Program-made: the position numbers and the translations under genes
Notes under the pieces: model-generated
Told to the model about the DNA's origin: nothing
The model's input: only the letters and a program-made list of their open reading frames with translations
The model's database searches: none
Shown here: in pieces, positions 23,672 through 32,636 of the stretch
Position numbering within the stretch: the stretch's first letter is position 1
Layout of the letters: every line of letters starts with the position of its first letter
NCBI RefSeq assembly: GCF_012272815.1
Contig: NZ_JAAWWL010000001.1
Span: 1,365,146-1,429,145, forward strand
Length of the DNA: 64,000 nt
Direction: 5' to 3'
From: Croceivirga thetidis
Lineage (GTDB): Bacteria > Bacteroidota > Bacteroidia > Flavobacteriales > Flavobacteriaceae

Positions 23672-24604
23672 ATGAATTATACTTTGCATCAATTACAGAT
23701 ATTTGAGCGTGTTGCTCATTACCAGAGTATTACAAAGGCCTCTGAAGAATTGCATTTGACCCAACCGGCCGTTTCGATTCAATTGAAAAATTTTCAAAAT
23801 CAATTTCCAATTCCACTCTTTGAGGTAGTTGGCCGTCGGCTTTACATTTCTGATTTCGGCAAGGAAATTGCGCAGGCGGCTGAGGATGTCTTGAATGCAG
23901 CAGATACCATTAACTATAAAACAAGGGCGATTGGAGGCCAGCTTGCAGGCCGACTCAGGGTTGCTGTTGTATCTACTGGGAAGTATGTTATGCCTTATTT
24001 CTTATCCGGTTTTATGAAGAATAATCCTGGGGTCGATTTACGAATGGACGTAACCAACAAGACAGTCGTAGTTGAAAACCTTGAACAAAACCTTGTAGAT
24101 TTTGCATTGGTCTCGGTATTACCTGATCATTTAAAGTTGGAGCGCATAGAATTAATGCCCAATATTTTGCAATTAGTTGCAAATCAACGGTATTTCGAAA
24201 AAATTAAATTAGGTGGTAGAGCCAAATCAGATGCTGTTCCCTTAATTTTTAGGGAAAAGGGGTCCGCAACCCGTGCGGCAATGGAAAATTACATCAAAGA
24301 ATACGATTTAAATGTGCAAAAGAGGATTGAATTGACATCTAATGAAGCTGTTAAACAAGCAGTTATTGCGGGCCTTGGGTGTTCGATTATGCCTTTGATA
24401 GGACTAAGAAATGAGTTGCAGAATGGGGACCTAAAAATATTTCCACAGAAAAAATTACCCATTACGACTACCTGGAATTTGGTTTGGCTTAAAAGCAAGA
24501 AGCTGTCTCCCGTTGCAAATGAATTACTTGAATATTTAGAGATTGAAAAGAGAAATATAATTACAGAAAATTTCGAATGGTATTCAACTTTTCAAATTAA
24601 ATAG
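23672..24604 (+). CDS. LysR-family regulator (CbbR/CmpR-like), divergent from sbtA
   Basis: A 310-residue regulator. The N-terminal winged helix-turn-helix reads YTLHQLQIFERVAHYQSITKASEELHLTQPAVSIQLKNF (residues about 3-42), a form close to CbbR/CmpR regulators of carbon fixation and bicarbonate uptake. The effector domain (about 90-300) has GRLRVAVVSTGKYVMP and GLGCSIMPL. Its divergent placement from the sbtA unit strongly suggests it controls that unit. The effector is unknown. Confidence 0.92.
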   Translation: MNYTLHQLQIFERVAHYQSITKASEELHLTQPAVSIQLKNFQNQFPIPLFEVVGRRLYISDFGKEIAQAAEDVLNAADTINYKTRAIGGQLAGRLRVAVVSTGKYVMPYFLSGFMKNNPGVDLRMDVTNKTVVVENLEQNLVDFALVSVLPDHLKLERIELMPNILQLVANQRYFEKIKLGGRAKSDAVPLIFREKGSATRAAMENYIKEYDLNVQKRIELTSNEAVKQAVIAGLGCSIMPLIGLRNELQNGDLKIFPQKKLPITTTWNLVWLKSKKLSPVANELLEYLEIEKRNIITENFEWYSTFQIK

Positions 24605-24692
24605 ACTTCTCTTTAAACCTTGTACCATTGCTGGTATTTACTGTTCCTAATTTCTCGTAAGGCTTTTGAATATAGTATTGATTTTATCTTAA

Positions 24693-25040
24693 CTAACGTG
24701 TAGGCTTCAAGATTGCTTTTAGAGTTGGGCGATAACCGTAAAAGTCTTTACCATCTTCCCTGCGTAAAACTACTTGCATACTGACATCTTGCAATACATC
24801 GATATAATCCACTACCACAATACTTCCATTAAAATTGAAGGTTTTTCCAAGCCCGGAATTACTGCTCAAAGGTCTATGACTGGTGACCAATTCGGAATAT
24901 GGCAATTCCAAGATTAGGTCTGTTTCTGAATCGCCTCTACTTTCTGTAAAATGTTGAAATTCAATTTGATGATTTTGTGTCTGCCCGAAAAGGAATCCTG
25001 TTCCTAATATCATTGTCACAACAAGTAAAATTCTAATCAT
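24693..25040 (-). CDS. Small secreted protein, unknown
   Basis: A 115-residue protein with a clear signal peptide (MIRILLVVTMILGTGFLFGQ). The mature part is polar and strand-rich (DLILELPYSEL, FNFNGSIVVVDYIDVLQDVSMQVVLR). No family was recognised. It is convergent with the LysR gene and divergent from the TetR gene, so it is a single-gene unit. Confidence 0.6.
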   Translation of the reverse strand: MIRILLVVTMILGTGFLFGQTQNHQIEFQHFTESRGDSETDLILELPYSELVTSHRPLSSNSGLGKTFNFNGSIVVVDYIDVLQDVSMQVVLRREDGKDFYGYRPTLKAILKPTR

Positions 25041-25125
25041 ATAATTTTTTTATATAAAACTAAGGCTATTGGGCTATAAATGAAAGCACTTCATTCGTTA
25101 ATTATAAGTTAATCTATTATGATAC

Positions 25126-25140
25126 AATAGTAATACTATT
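25126..25140. promoter_or_regulatory. Operator-like palindrome at the TetR promoter
   Basis: AATAGTA-A-TACTATT, 7-base perfect arms around one base, abuts a TAATTTTG -7 box (25140-25147) 22 bases before the TetR start codon. The size and position fit a TetR autoregulatory operator. Confidence 0.5.
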
Positions 25141-25168
25141 AATTTTGTCGCTTTAATTTTTAAAAGCT

Positions 25169-25846
25169 ATGGAAAGGCTTCTACAAAGCGTAAGAATCGG
25201 AATCAATGAAAAAATCTTCGTCAAAGATCCAGAATCATCGGAACTAGGCAAACGAATCGTCGAGCATGGTATAGTAATGATTGATGAAATGGGATTCGAG
25301 TCCTTTACCTTTAAAAAATTGGGGACGAAAATCGGTTCTAATGAAAGCTCTATTTATCGCTATTTTGAGAACAAGCACAAGCTTTTGGTGTACTTAACTT
25401 CTTGGTATTGGGGGTGGAGGGAGTACCAATTGGTTTTTGCCACAAATAGTATGCAAGACCCAATTGAAAAATTGAAGACCGCAATTGCAGTTTTAACGAA
25501 AGCTGTCGAAACTGATTCATCTTTTTCACATATTGATGAAGTAGCCCTGAACAGAATAGTAATCAATGAATCTTCGAAGTCTTTTTTAACCAAGGAAGTT
25601 GATGAAGAAAACAGGCAAGGTTATTTTAATATATATCAGCGACTTGTAACCCGTTTAACTGAAATGATTCAAGCGGTTGACTCCAATTATCCTTATCCTT
25701 CAAGTCTTGCAAGCACTATACTTGAAGGCAATCTGCATCAAAACTTTTTAAAAGACCATTTTCCCAAATTGACCAATTGTGATGGAAAAAATCCTTCTAG
25801 CGCATTCATCACGGATATGGTATTCAAAGTACTAAACAATGACTAA
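25169..25846 (+). CDS. TetR/AcrR-family transcriptional regulator
   Basis: 225 residues. The N-terminal DNA-binding domain (about 20-75) has the characteristic helix-turn-helix SFTFKKLGTKIGSNESSIYRYF followed by ENKHKLL. The rest is the helical ligand-binding domain. It overlaps the start of the ABC transporter gene by 8 bases, so it is the first gene of the export operon and most likely represses it. The palindrome at 25126 is its probable site. Confidence 0.92.
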   Translation: MERLLQSVRIGINEKIFVKDPESSELGKRIVEHGIVMIDEMGFESFTFKKLGTKIGSNESSIYRYFENKHKLLVYLTSWYWGWREYQLVFATNSMQDPIEKLKTAIAVLTKAVETDSSFSHIDEVALNRIVINESSKSFLTKEVDEENRQGYFNIYQRLVTRLTEMIQAVDSNYPYPSSLASTILEGNLHQNFLKDHFPKLTNCDGKNPSSAFITDMVFKVLNND

Positions 25847-27521
25847 GAACATACTAACTGCCTGGCAACGTTTTGTAGGGCTATTATCCATAGATAAAAA
25901 AGATATTCTTCAAGTTTTTTACTATGCCATTTTTGCTGGATTGGTTAACCTTTCCTTGCCATTGGGTATTCAGGCTATAATTAACTTGATACAAGGTGCC
26001 CAAGTCTCAACTTCTTGGATCGTTCTTGTGGTTTTAGTAACCCTAGGAGTGTTGTTTGTTGGAATTTTACAGTTAATGCAAATACGCATCATTGAAAACG
26101 TTCAACAGAAAATATTTACAAGGTCATCTTTTGAATTTGCATATCGCTTTCCTAAAATCAAAATGAGCCAATTACGAAATTATTACCCTCCTGAATTGGC
26201 CAATAGATTTTTTGATACCCTCACTGTTCAAAAAGGATTATCGAAGATTTTAATCGATTTTCCGGCGGCATTGTTACAGATTATTTTTGGATTGCTTTTA
26301 TTGTCATTTTACCATCCGTTTTTTATCATATACGGCATATTACTACTTCTTTTAATTTACGTTGTATTCCGATTCACCGCACAACGGGGCATGGATACTA
26401 GTCTAGCCGAGTCTAAGAATAAATATTTGGTGGCGCATTGGATACAAGAAGTAGCCCGGTCAATCGTAAGTTTCAAACTTTCCGGAAAAACTTCACATGC
26501 CTTGGACAAGAACGACACGCTGGTAGCAAATTATCTAGATGCGCGTGAAAGCCATTTTAGGATTTTGGTTTTACAGTTTATCCAGATGATTGGGTTCAAG
26601 GTTTTGGTAACCGCTGGTTTATTGCTCATTGGTGGTTTGCTGGTATTGAACCAAGAAATGAACATTGGTCAGTTTGTAGCGGCAGAAATAATCATTCTAT
26701 TGGTCATTAGTTCGGTTGAAAAACTAATACTGGGGCTGGAGACTTTTTATGATATATTGACTTCCCTCGAAAAATTGGGCCAAGTCGTTGATAAAGAATT
26801 GGAACCACAAGATGGAGAGAAACCTTTTGACGAGAATTCAGGTTTCACGGTTGAATTAAAGGATGTTTCCTACAACGTACCCGAGCGCGATAAATTGATC
26901 ATCGATAAAGTTTCAATGACCATTTCTCCAGAATGTAGAATTCTTTTACAGGGGTCAGCTGGTTCGGGCCGATCAACCTTATTAAGGCTAATTGCGGGTA
27001 TTTTAGAGCCTGATTCTGGAAGCATTTATGTCAATGATGTGAGCCTAAAAGGATTGCACTTGAATTATTATCGAGCCCATTTGGGACAATCGCTTAGTGA
27101 TGAATCACCCTTTGAAGGAACCTTGCTGAACAACATCACTTTTGGTAGTAAGGATATTAGTCAAGAACAGGTTTACTGGGCATTAGAAAAGACCAAACTT
27201 ACAGATTGGATGAAAGAACAACCTAAAGGAATTCACACCATTTTATATCCTGAAGGAAAACAAATTCCATTCGTAATATCTAAGAAAATTGTCTTAGCAA
27301 GAAGTATAGTCAATAAGCCGAAGCTTTTAATACTAAAAGATCCATTAGACCAATTTACCAAAGAAGAAGCAGAGGACATCATGGAGTTTTTGACCGACCC
27401 TGCGAATGGTTGGGCTTTGGTTATCATCAGTGAAAATACCAAATGGTTGAACCATTGCGGACGCATAATAACCATGGAAAATGGTAGGATATTAAACGAA
27501 AAAAAGGGAAAAAATGCTTAA
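25839..27521 (+). CDS. ABC exporter subunit with degenerate ATPase motifs
   Basis: A fused membrane/ATPase half-transporter, 560 residues, shaped like type I secretion or bacteriocin exporters. The membrane domain has about six helices (25-300). The ATPase domain (about 336-555) is abnormal at nearly every catalytic site: Walker A is GSAGSGRS with Arg378 instead of Lys; the LSGGQ signature is replaced by GKQIPFVISK (473-482); Walker B ends LLILKDP, with Lys500 for Asp and Asp501 for Glu; the H-loop His is Glu532 (IISEN). Gln417 is kept. ATP hydrolysis is doubtful. Overlaps of 8 bases on both sides tie it to TetR and HlyD. Confidence 0.88.
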   Translation: MTKNILTAWQRFVGLLSIDKKDILQVFYYAIFAGLVNLSLPLGIQAIINLIQGAQVSTSWIVLVVLVTLGVLFVGILQLMQIRIIENVQQKIFTRSSFEFAYRFPKIKMSQLRNYYPPELANRFFDTLTVQKGLSKILIDFPAALLQIIFGLLLLSFYHPFFIIYGILLLLLIYVVFRFTAQRGMDTSLAESKNKYLVAHWIQEVARSIVSFKLSGKTSHALDKNDTLVANYLDARESHFRILVLQFIQMIGFKVLVTAGLLLIGGLLVLNQEMNIGQFVAAEIIILLVISSVEKLILGLETFYDILTSLEKLGQVVDKELEPQDGEKPFDENSGFTVELKDVSYNVPERDKLIIDKVSMTISPECRILLQGSAGSGRSTLLRLIAGILEPDSGSIYVNDVSLKGLHLNYYRAHLGQSLSDESPFEGTLLNNITFGSKDISQEQVYWALEKTKLTDWMKEQPKGIHTILYPEGKQIPFVISKKIVLARSIVNKPKLLILKDPLDQFTKEEAEDIMEFLTDPANGWALVIISENTKWLNHCGRIITMENGRILNEKKGKNA

Positions 27522-28866
27522 CATTTCGCCAAATAAATTGAATAAGACGGTTGACTTGTCTAAGTACAAAGCAGCCCAGAAGGTTTTTCACAAAAGACAT
27601 TACAAGCACTTCAATAGATTTTTATTGGCATTCTCCATTATTGGACTAATTGTATTGTTTTTGCCTTGGACCCAAAATATTACAGGTAAAGGGTATTTAA
27701 CCACACTGACACCCGATCAAAGGCCGCAGACGATTCAATCACCGATTCCTGGTAGAATTGAAAAATGGTTCGTTCGCGAAGGTGATTTTGTAAAAAAGGG
27801 AGATACCATTCTTTTCATTTCTGAGATTAAGAATGAATATTTTGACCCAATGTTGGTTGAGCGAACTGGAAAACAACTGAAGGCCAAAGAAATGTCGGTG
27901 ACCTCTTATCAAGAAAAGGTGAAAGCTTTGAATACCCAAATAGGTGCTTTGGCACAAGAAAGAAGTTTAAAGCTTAAGCAGGCCAAAAACAAATTAATAC
28001 AAGCGAATTTGAAGGTCCAAAGTGATAGTATAGATTTTGAGGCAGCCAAAACCAACATTAGCATTGCCGAAAGACAATACGATCGAGTGGTACAATTACA
28101 GGCAGAAGGTTTAAAGGCCATAACAGATACCGAAGAAAAACGCTTAAAACTGCAAGAGACCCAGGCGAAGTTGATTTCTCAAGAAAACAAACTTTTGGCA
28201 AGCAAGAATGATGTTATTAACGCTGAGGTTGAAATAGGGCGAATTCAAGCCGAGTATACCGATAAAATTTCGAAAGCTCGTAGCGAGATGATGACAGCAC
28301 AGTCTAACCAGTTTGATTCAGAAGCTCAGGTAACCAAATTAGAAAATGAGTACACTAATTATGAACTCCGAAGTCAATTACATTATATAAGAGCTCCTCA
28401 AGATGGGTTTATTAATAAGGCGCTTCAAGCAGGTATTGGTGAGACTTTTAAAGAAGGAGATCGTTTGGTTGGAATAATGCCAGCAAACTATGACATGGCG
28501 GTGGAAACATTTGTTGAGCCGTTGGATTTACCTCTTGTACACTTAGGTGAAGATGTTCGGATACAGTTTGACGGTTGGCCCGTAATTATTTTTAGTGGTT
28601 GGCCAAACGTTTCCGTGGGTACATACGGGGGCAAGGTAGTTGCCATTGAGACTTTCATAAGTGACAACGGCAAATATCGAATCTTGTTAGCGCCAGACCC
28701 TAATGATGAGCCTTGGCCAAAAGATTTAAGGGTTGGTTCAGGAGCAACAACAATTGCCTTATTGGAGGATGTTCCAATATGGTTTGAATTATGGAGGCAG
28801 TTGAATGGCTTCCCCCCAAATTATTATCAACCGGAAAATGAAATGGCAACAGCCAAAAAGAAATAA
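27514..28866 (+). CDS. HlyD-family periplasmic adaptor
   Basis: A 450-residue membrane-fusion protein. One transmembrane helix lies near 34-52, then a biotinyl-lipoyl half (QSPIPGRIEKWFVREGDFVKKGD, about 75-97), a long alpha-hairpin (about 115-275, rich in Lys, Gln and Glu heptads), the second lipoyl half (YIRAPQDGFINK) and a beta-barrel region. It links the inner-membrane ABC protein with the TolC channel. It overlaps the ABC gene by 8 bases and is followed one base after its stop by the TolC-type gene. Confidence 0.92.
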   Translation: MLNISPNKLNKTVDLSKYKAAQKVFHKRHYKHFNRFLLAFSIIGLIVLFLPWTQNITGKGYLTTLTPDQRPQTIQSPIPGRIEKWFVREGDFVKKGDTILFISEIKNEYFDPMLVERTGKQLKAKEMSVTSYQEKVKALNTQIGALAQERSLKLKQAKNKLIQANLKVQSDSIDFEAAKTNISIAERQYDRVVQLQAEGLKAITDTEEKRLKLQETQAKLISQENKLLASKNDVINAEVEIGRIQAEYTDKISKARSEMMTAQSNQFDSEAQVTKLENEYTNYELRSQLHYIRAPQDGFINKALQAGIGETFKEGDRLVGIMPANYDMAVETFVEPLDLPLVHLGEDVRIQFDGWPVIIFSGWPNVSVGTYGGKVVAIETFISDNGKYRILLAPDPNDEPWPKDLRVGSGATTIALLEDVPIWFELWRQLNGFPPNYYQPENEMATAKKK

Positions 28867-28867
28867 G

Positions 28868-30265
28868 ATGAAGAAGATTATTTACTTCTTTTTACTACTG
28901 TTTTCAACTTTTGGATGGGCTCAAAACGATAGTTTGGTCATGAGGTTTGATGAGTATTTGGCATATGTCAAAAAATATCATCCCATCGCAAAACAGGCCC
29001 AGTTGACCATTTCAATAGGTCAGGCAAATCTGATGAAGGCTAGAGGTGGTTTTGACCCAAAAATTGAAGTTGATTACGAAAGGAAAGAGTTCAAAGGGAG
29101 TGAGTATTGGGATAGGTTGAATGCCACTTTTAAAATACCAACATACTTTGGAATTGAATTAAAAGGGGGACTTGAGCAAGCTGAAGGTGATTTTATTAGT
29201 ACGGATGAGACATTTCCCAATGATGGTTTGTATAGTGCTGGTATCTCGGCCTCTCTTGCCAGAGGATTTTGGATAAACGAGCGTATGGCCACCTTGAAGC
29301 AGGCCAAGCTTTTTCGTGAACAAACAAAAGCTGACCAAGACCTATTGGTGAACCAGATTCTTTTTGAAGCTTCTATTGCATATTTTAATTGGCTCCAAGC
29401 GTATAATGAAGCGCAGATTTTTCGAAATTTTTTGGTGAATGCCGAAACACGTTTTCGCGGGGTAAAAAGCAGTGCCTTGGCTGGAGATGTCGCTTTAATC
29501 GATACGGTTGAGGCAAAAATCGCTGTTGAGAATCGGCAATTGAGCTTGGAACAGGCCAAAGTTTCTTTAATGAAGCGGTCCCTTGAACTTTCCAATTTCT
29601 TGTGGATTGAGAATGTACCCGTTGAGCTTCAGGAAGATGTAGTGCCCGATGCTGAAGTTGAAACGGTAGTGGACCAAACTTTGGAAATATTGGGAAAACC
29701 ACTCGATAGTTTCTCATTGGCTGACCATCCAAAACTACGTTCACTCGATTTTAAAGTAGAGGGTCTTGTGGTTGATAAACGATTAAAGGCGAACAAGTTA
29801 TTACCCAAAATAGATTTGGAATATAATTTTCTGACTGCTACCCCTGAACTATTGAATTCACTTAATGGTCAGGACTACAAAGGCGGGTTGAGTTTTTACT
29901 TTCCCCTATTTTTAAGAAAGGAACGAGGTGACCTTAAATTGGCCAAGTTTAAGCTCCAAGATGCCCAATTCGAGCGTGATAATGCCTTTGTCGAAATTCA
30001 GAATAAAGTCACAGCCCTTTATCGCGAACTGGATTCCTATACCACCCAGAACGAGCTCATTGCAAATATCGTTAGGGACTATCAGACCCTGCTAAGTGCG
30101 GAGGAGCGAAAGTTCAGTTTTGGCGAGAGTTCATTGTTTCTTATAAATTCTCGTGAGAGTAAGCTTATTGATGCACAATTGAAACGTATTGAAGTTCAAA
30201 ACAAATTTTTGAGTACCAAGGCTAAATTGTTCCAATCATTGGCAATTAACCCAGAAAATATCTAA
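28868..30265 (+). CDS. TolC-family outer-membrane efflux protein
   Basis: A 465-residue outer-membrane channel component. A signal peptide ends FGWAQ. Long helical hairpins appear in two repeats (about 20-235 and 270-460), with the typical KLAKFKLQDAQFERDNAFVEI and SLFLINSRESKLIDAQLK stretches. I chose the ATG at 28868, one base after the HlyD stop; upstream in-frame residues overlap HlyD. It completes a three-part exporter with the ABC and HlyD proteins. Confidence 0.92.
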   Translation: MKKIIYFFLLLFSTFGWAQNDSLVMRFDEYLAYVKKYHPIAKQAQLTISIGQANLMKARGGFDPKIEVDYERKEFKGSEYWDRLNATFKIPTYFGIELKGGLEQAEGDFISTDETFPNDGLYSAGISASLARGFWINERMATLKQAKLFREQTKADQDLLVNQILFEASIAYFNWLQAYNEAQIFRNFLVNAETRFRGVKSSALAGDVALIDTVEAKIAVENRQLSLEQAKVSLMKRSLELSNFLWIENVPVELQEDVVPDAEVETVVDQTLEILGKPLDSFSLADHPKLRSLDFKVEGLVVDKRLKANKLLPKIDLEYNFLTATPELLNSLNGQDYKGGLSFYFPLFLRKERGDLKLAKFKLQDAQFERDNAFVEIQNKVTALYRELDSYTTQNELIANIVRDYQTLLSAEERKFSFGESSLFLINSRESKLIDAQLKRIEVQNKFLSTKAKLFQSLAINPENI

Positions 30266-30267
30266 GA

Positions 30268-31182
30268 ATGGGTGAGCGCGGCATTCTGCAATACAGAAGA
30301 CTGCTACGAACAAGAAGGGGTCGCGTTGTTGTCAATTCAATTCTTCGCGATACTCTTTTTATGGTCATAGGTATTTTTTCAGCGGCCTTTGGTCTTGAGA
30401 GTTTTTTATTGCCAAACCTCTTTATTGATGGAGGTGCTACAGGAATATCATTATTGATAACCGAGGTCACAACCATTCCACTATCGGTATTAATAATTAT
30501 CGTGAATATTCCCTTTTTGATTTTAGGATATCGGGTAATTGGCAAGCAATTTACCATCAAGGCGGTATTAGCGATTTTAGGTCTAGCCTTGGTTCTTGCA
30601 ACGGTACATTTTCCAGAGGTTACCCAAGATAAATTATTAGTAGCTGTATTTGGTGGATTCTTTCTCGGTGCGGGAATAGGACTTTCAATTAGGGGCGGTG
30701 GTGTTTTGGATGGTACTGAGGTTTTGGCCATTTTCCTCAGCAAAAAAATCGGTGCCAAAATCGGTGATGTTATTATACTCATTAACATCGTTATTTTTCT
30801 TGCTGCAGCCTATTTACTTTCAATTGAAGCCGCCTTGTATTCAATGCTTACCTATCTAGCTGCATCTAAAACATTGGATTTTGTTGTTGACGGTATTGAA
30901 GAATATACCGGGGTAACGATAATTTCGCCCGAAAGTGAGCAAATCAGGACCATGATAACTGAAAAACTTGGTCGTGGACTTACGATTTATAAGGCAAGTG
31001 GTGGTTATGGAAAACAGGGTTTCAGGAATGAATACGACGTGGTATACACGGTAATTACCCGACTTGAGATACGAAGATTGAATATTGAACTCTCTAAAAT
31101 TGACCCAAAAGCCTTTGTGGTCATGAATTCAATCAATGATACGCGCGGTGGAATGGTAAAAAAGAAGGCACACAATCATTAA
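30268..31182 (+). CDS. YitT-family membrane protein
   Basis: A 304-residue inner-membrane protein with five to six hydrophobic segments (about 30-210), a YitT/DUF161 membrane part (LESFLLPNLFIDGGATGIS and GIGLSIRGGGVLDGTE), and a C-terminal cytoplasmic DUF2179 domain (TGVTIISPESEQIRTMI, GRGLTIYKASGGYGK). The biochemical function of the family is unsettled. It begins two bases after the TolC-type gene, so it is transcribed with the exporter, although a link in function is not known. Confidence 0.9.
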   Translation: MGERGILQYRRLLRTRRGRVVVNSILRDTLFMVIGIFSAAFGLESFLLPNLFIDGGATGISLLITEVTTIPLSVLIIIVNIPFLILGYRVIGKQFTIKAVLAILGLALVLATVHFPEVTQDKLLVAVFGGFFLGAGIGLSIRGGGVLDGTEVLAIFLSKKIGAKIGDVIILINIVIFLAAAYLLSIEAALYSMLTYLAASKTLDFVVDGIEEYTGVTIISPESEQIRTMITEKLGRGLTIYKASGGYGKQGFRNEYDVVYTVITRLEIRRLNIELSKIDPKAFVVMNSINDTRGGMVKKKAHNH

Positions 31183-31251
31183 TTCGTTCTTATCGAGAAA
31201 ATGTAAGTTTTTCAAAAAAATGCTACCAATAGGCAAATGGGAGATATAGCT

Positions 31252-31875
31252 ATGAAAAATACCACTGAGACTGATACCATTGAATTGATAAATAGGGCTG
31301 TTGCAACGAGCCAGTCCTATCATGAGTATCGAAAGATGGTGACGCAGTATGCAGCGGAAGGTAAAACTACTGGTCCTGAACAGAGCGATTCGTATATCGA
31401 GTATACGCAATTGAATAATCGACGTATGAATCGCTGGGACAAAACCCTAAAATTTTCTGAGGAAGTTTCTCAAAAAATAAGGGCTGTTGACTCTCAGCTC
31501 ATATTTTTAGTATTGACGGAAAGTTGGTGTGGCGATGCTGCACCGAGTGTGCCCGTTATGAACAAGATTGCGGAACTCAATCCGAATATAGAGTTAAGAG
31601 TGGCCCTTCGGGATAAAAACTTGGAGCTAACGGATGAATTTTTGACCAATGGAGCTAGATCCATACCGAAACTGATTCTAATTAATAAAGAAACAAACGA
31701 AGTCTTGGGTGATTGGGGACCTCGACCAGAACCAGCATCACAATTAGTTCAAGAATACAAAGCGAAGCATGGAAAACTTACTCCAGAATTTCGTCAGGAT
31801 CTTCAAGTTTGGTACAATAAGGATAAAGGTCAAAATATTGCCGCAGAATTGGGGGCACTACTTGCGTTGAAATAG
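31252..31875 (+). CDS. Thioredoxin-family protein with a single-cysteine WCGD motif
   Basis: A cytoplasmic thioredoxin-fold protein of 207 residues. The active-site region reads LTESWCGDAAPSVPVM: only the first cysteine of the CxxC is kept, as in the Thioredoxin_9 group. The cis-Pro loop is ARSIPKLIL. It probably acts through a monothiol or has lost redox activity. A GGAG at 31240 spaced eight bases from ATG 31252 decides this start over the ATG at 31237. Its 3' end overlaps the converging TonB-like gene by 18 bases. Confidence 0.85.
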   Translation: MKNTTETDTIELINRAVATSQSYHEYRKMVTQYAAEGKTTGPEQSDSYIEYTQLNNRRMNRWDKTLKFSEEVSQKIRAVDSQLIFLVLTESWCGDAAPSVPVMNKIAELNPNIELRVALRDKNLELTDEFLTNGARSIPKLILINKETNEVLGDWGPRPEPASQLVQEYKAKHGKLTPEFRQDLQVWYNKDKGQNIAAELGALLALK

Positions 31876-32577
31876 ATAGGTAATCGTACCAATTTGCTTT
31901 TGACGTGATGAGGAATTGAAAACCGCTCGTCTGGCATATTCCAATGCATTGTCAACCAAACATCCATTTGTGGTGGTAGAACTTTTTTCATTGAAGTTTG
32001 CTTCTATTACATCACCAAGTTGATTTACTTCGATATTAATGACAACCTTGCCACCCTCTATACAAGTGTAGATAGGGGGTGGAATATCATAGGCATTTCG
32101 GTCTTTAAGGGAAAAAGAGATCGTCGTTCTCTTTTCTGCCAAATTATTGGTGAATTCTTTTTTATCGGCTTCGCGCTCACCCAAGAGTTTTTTCTTTTCT
32201 TCCCTTTTCTCGGCAAGTTCCTTTAAGTTGGCTTGAAAACCATTGTCCGAACTCAAAAAATCCTTTTGATTGTTGAGCTCCCTTTCTTCCATTAGTTCCT
32301 CCAATGTCTTAAGGGGTTCCGGATTGCCGAATGAGGACTTCACTGTTTCATTAAAAGCCCTATGCGTTGCAATAGGGTCGCTATTCTCAGCCAATTCTTC
32401 TAGCCGTTCCTCTTCTTCCTTAAGTATTTCCTCAATATCCTCATCAGTTAAGCTCATCTCAATAACATATTCAGGTGCTTGTTTAGAACCCAAATGAATG
32501 TTATAGGCCAATAATACCACGTTTGCCATGGTAAATATGGTAATTAAGAGAGATAACTGCTTGCGGGTCAAGTTCAT
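31858..32577 (-). CDS. TonB-like energy transducer, Glu-rich
   Basis: A 239-residue protein with one N-terminal membrane helix (about 9-26). A long highly charged periplasmic stalk (about 45-150, rich in Glu and Lys, probably coiled coil) replaces the Pro-rich spacer of classical TonB. The C-terminal domain (about 165-239: PPPIYTCIEGGKVVINIEVNQLGDV, then CLVDNALEYARRAVF) follows the TonB C-terminal fold. It probably transmits proton-motive force to outer-membrane receptors. No ExbBD is adjacent. It is read just before truB. Confidence 0.75.
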   Translation of the reverse strand: MNLTRKQLSLLITIFTMANVVLLAYNIHLGSKQAPEYVIEMSLTDEDIEEILKEEEERLEELAENSDPIATHRAFNETVKSSFGNPEPLKTLEELMEERELNNQKDFLSSDNGFQANLKELAEKREEKKKLLGEREADKKEFTNNLAEKRTTISFSLKDRNAYDIPPPIYTCIEGGKVVINIEVNQLGDVIEANFNEKSSTTTNGCLVDNALEYARRAVFNSSSRQKQIGTITYLFQRK

Positions 32578-32591
32578 GGTTATTAATAACC
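32578..32591. promoter_or_regulatory. Perfect palindrome touching the TonB-like start codon
   Basis: GGTTATTAATAACC lies directly against the ATG of the TonB-like gene. It could form a hairpin in the leader or be a repressor site. A -7-like AATATTTG lies about 12 bases further upstream on the minus strand. Confidence 0.35.
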
Positions 32592-32636
32592 TAATTTTTA
32601 ATCAAATATTTTGCACATAGGTCGCAATTATAGTCG

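Noticed and set aside
29074-29744. Two long minus-strand frames inside the TolC-type gene
   Set aside because: Antisense to a well-supported gene, biased composition, no start context.
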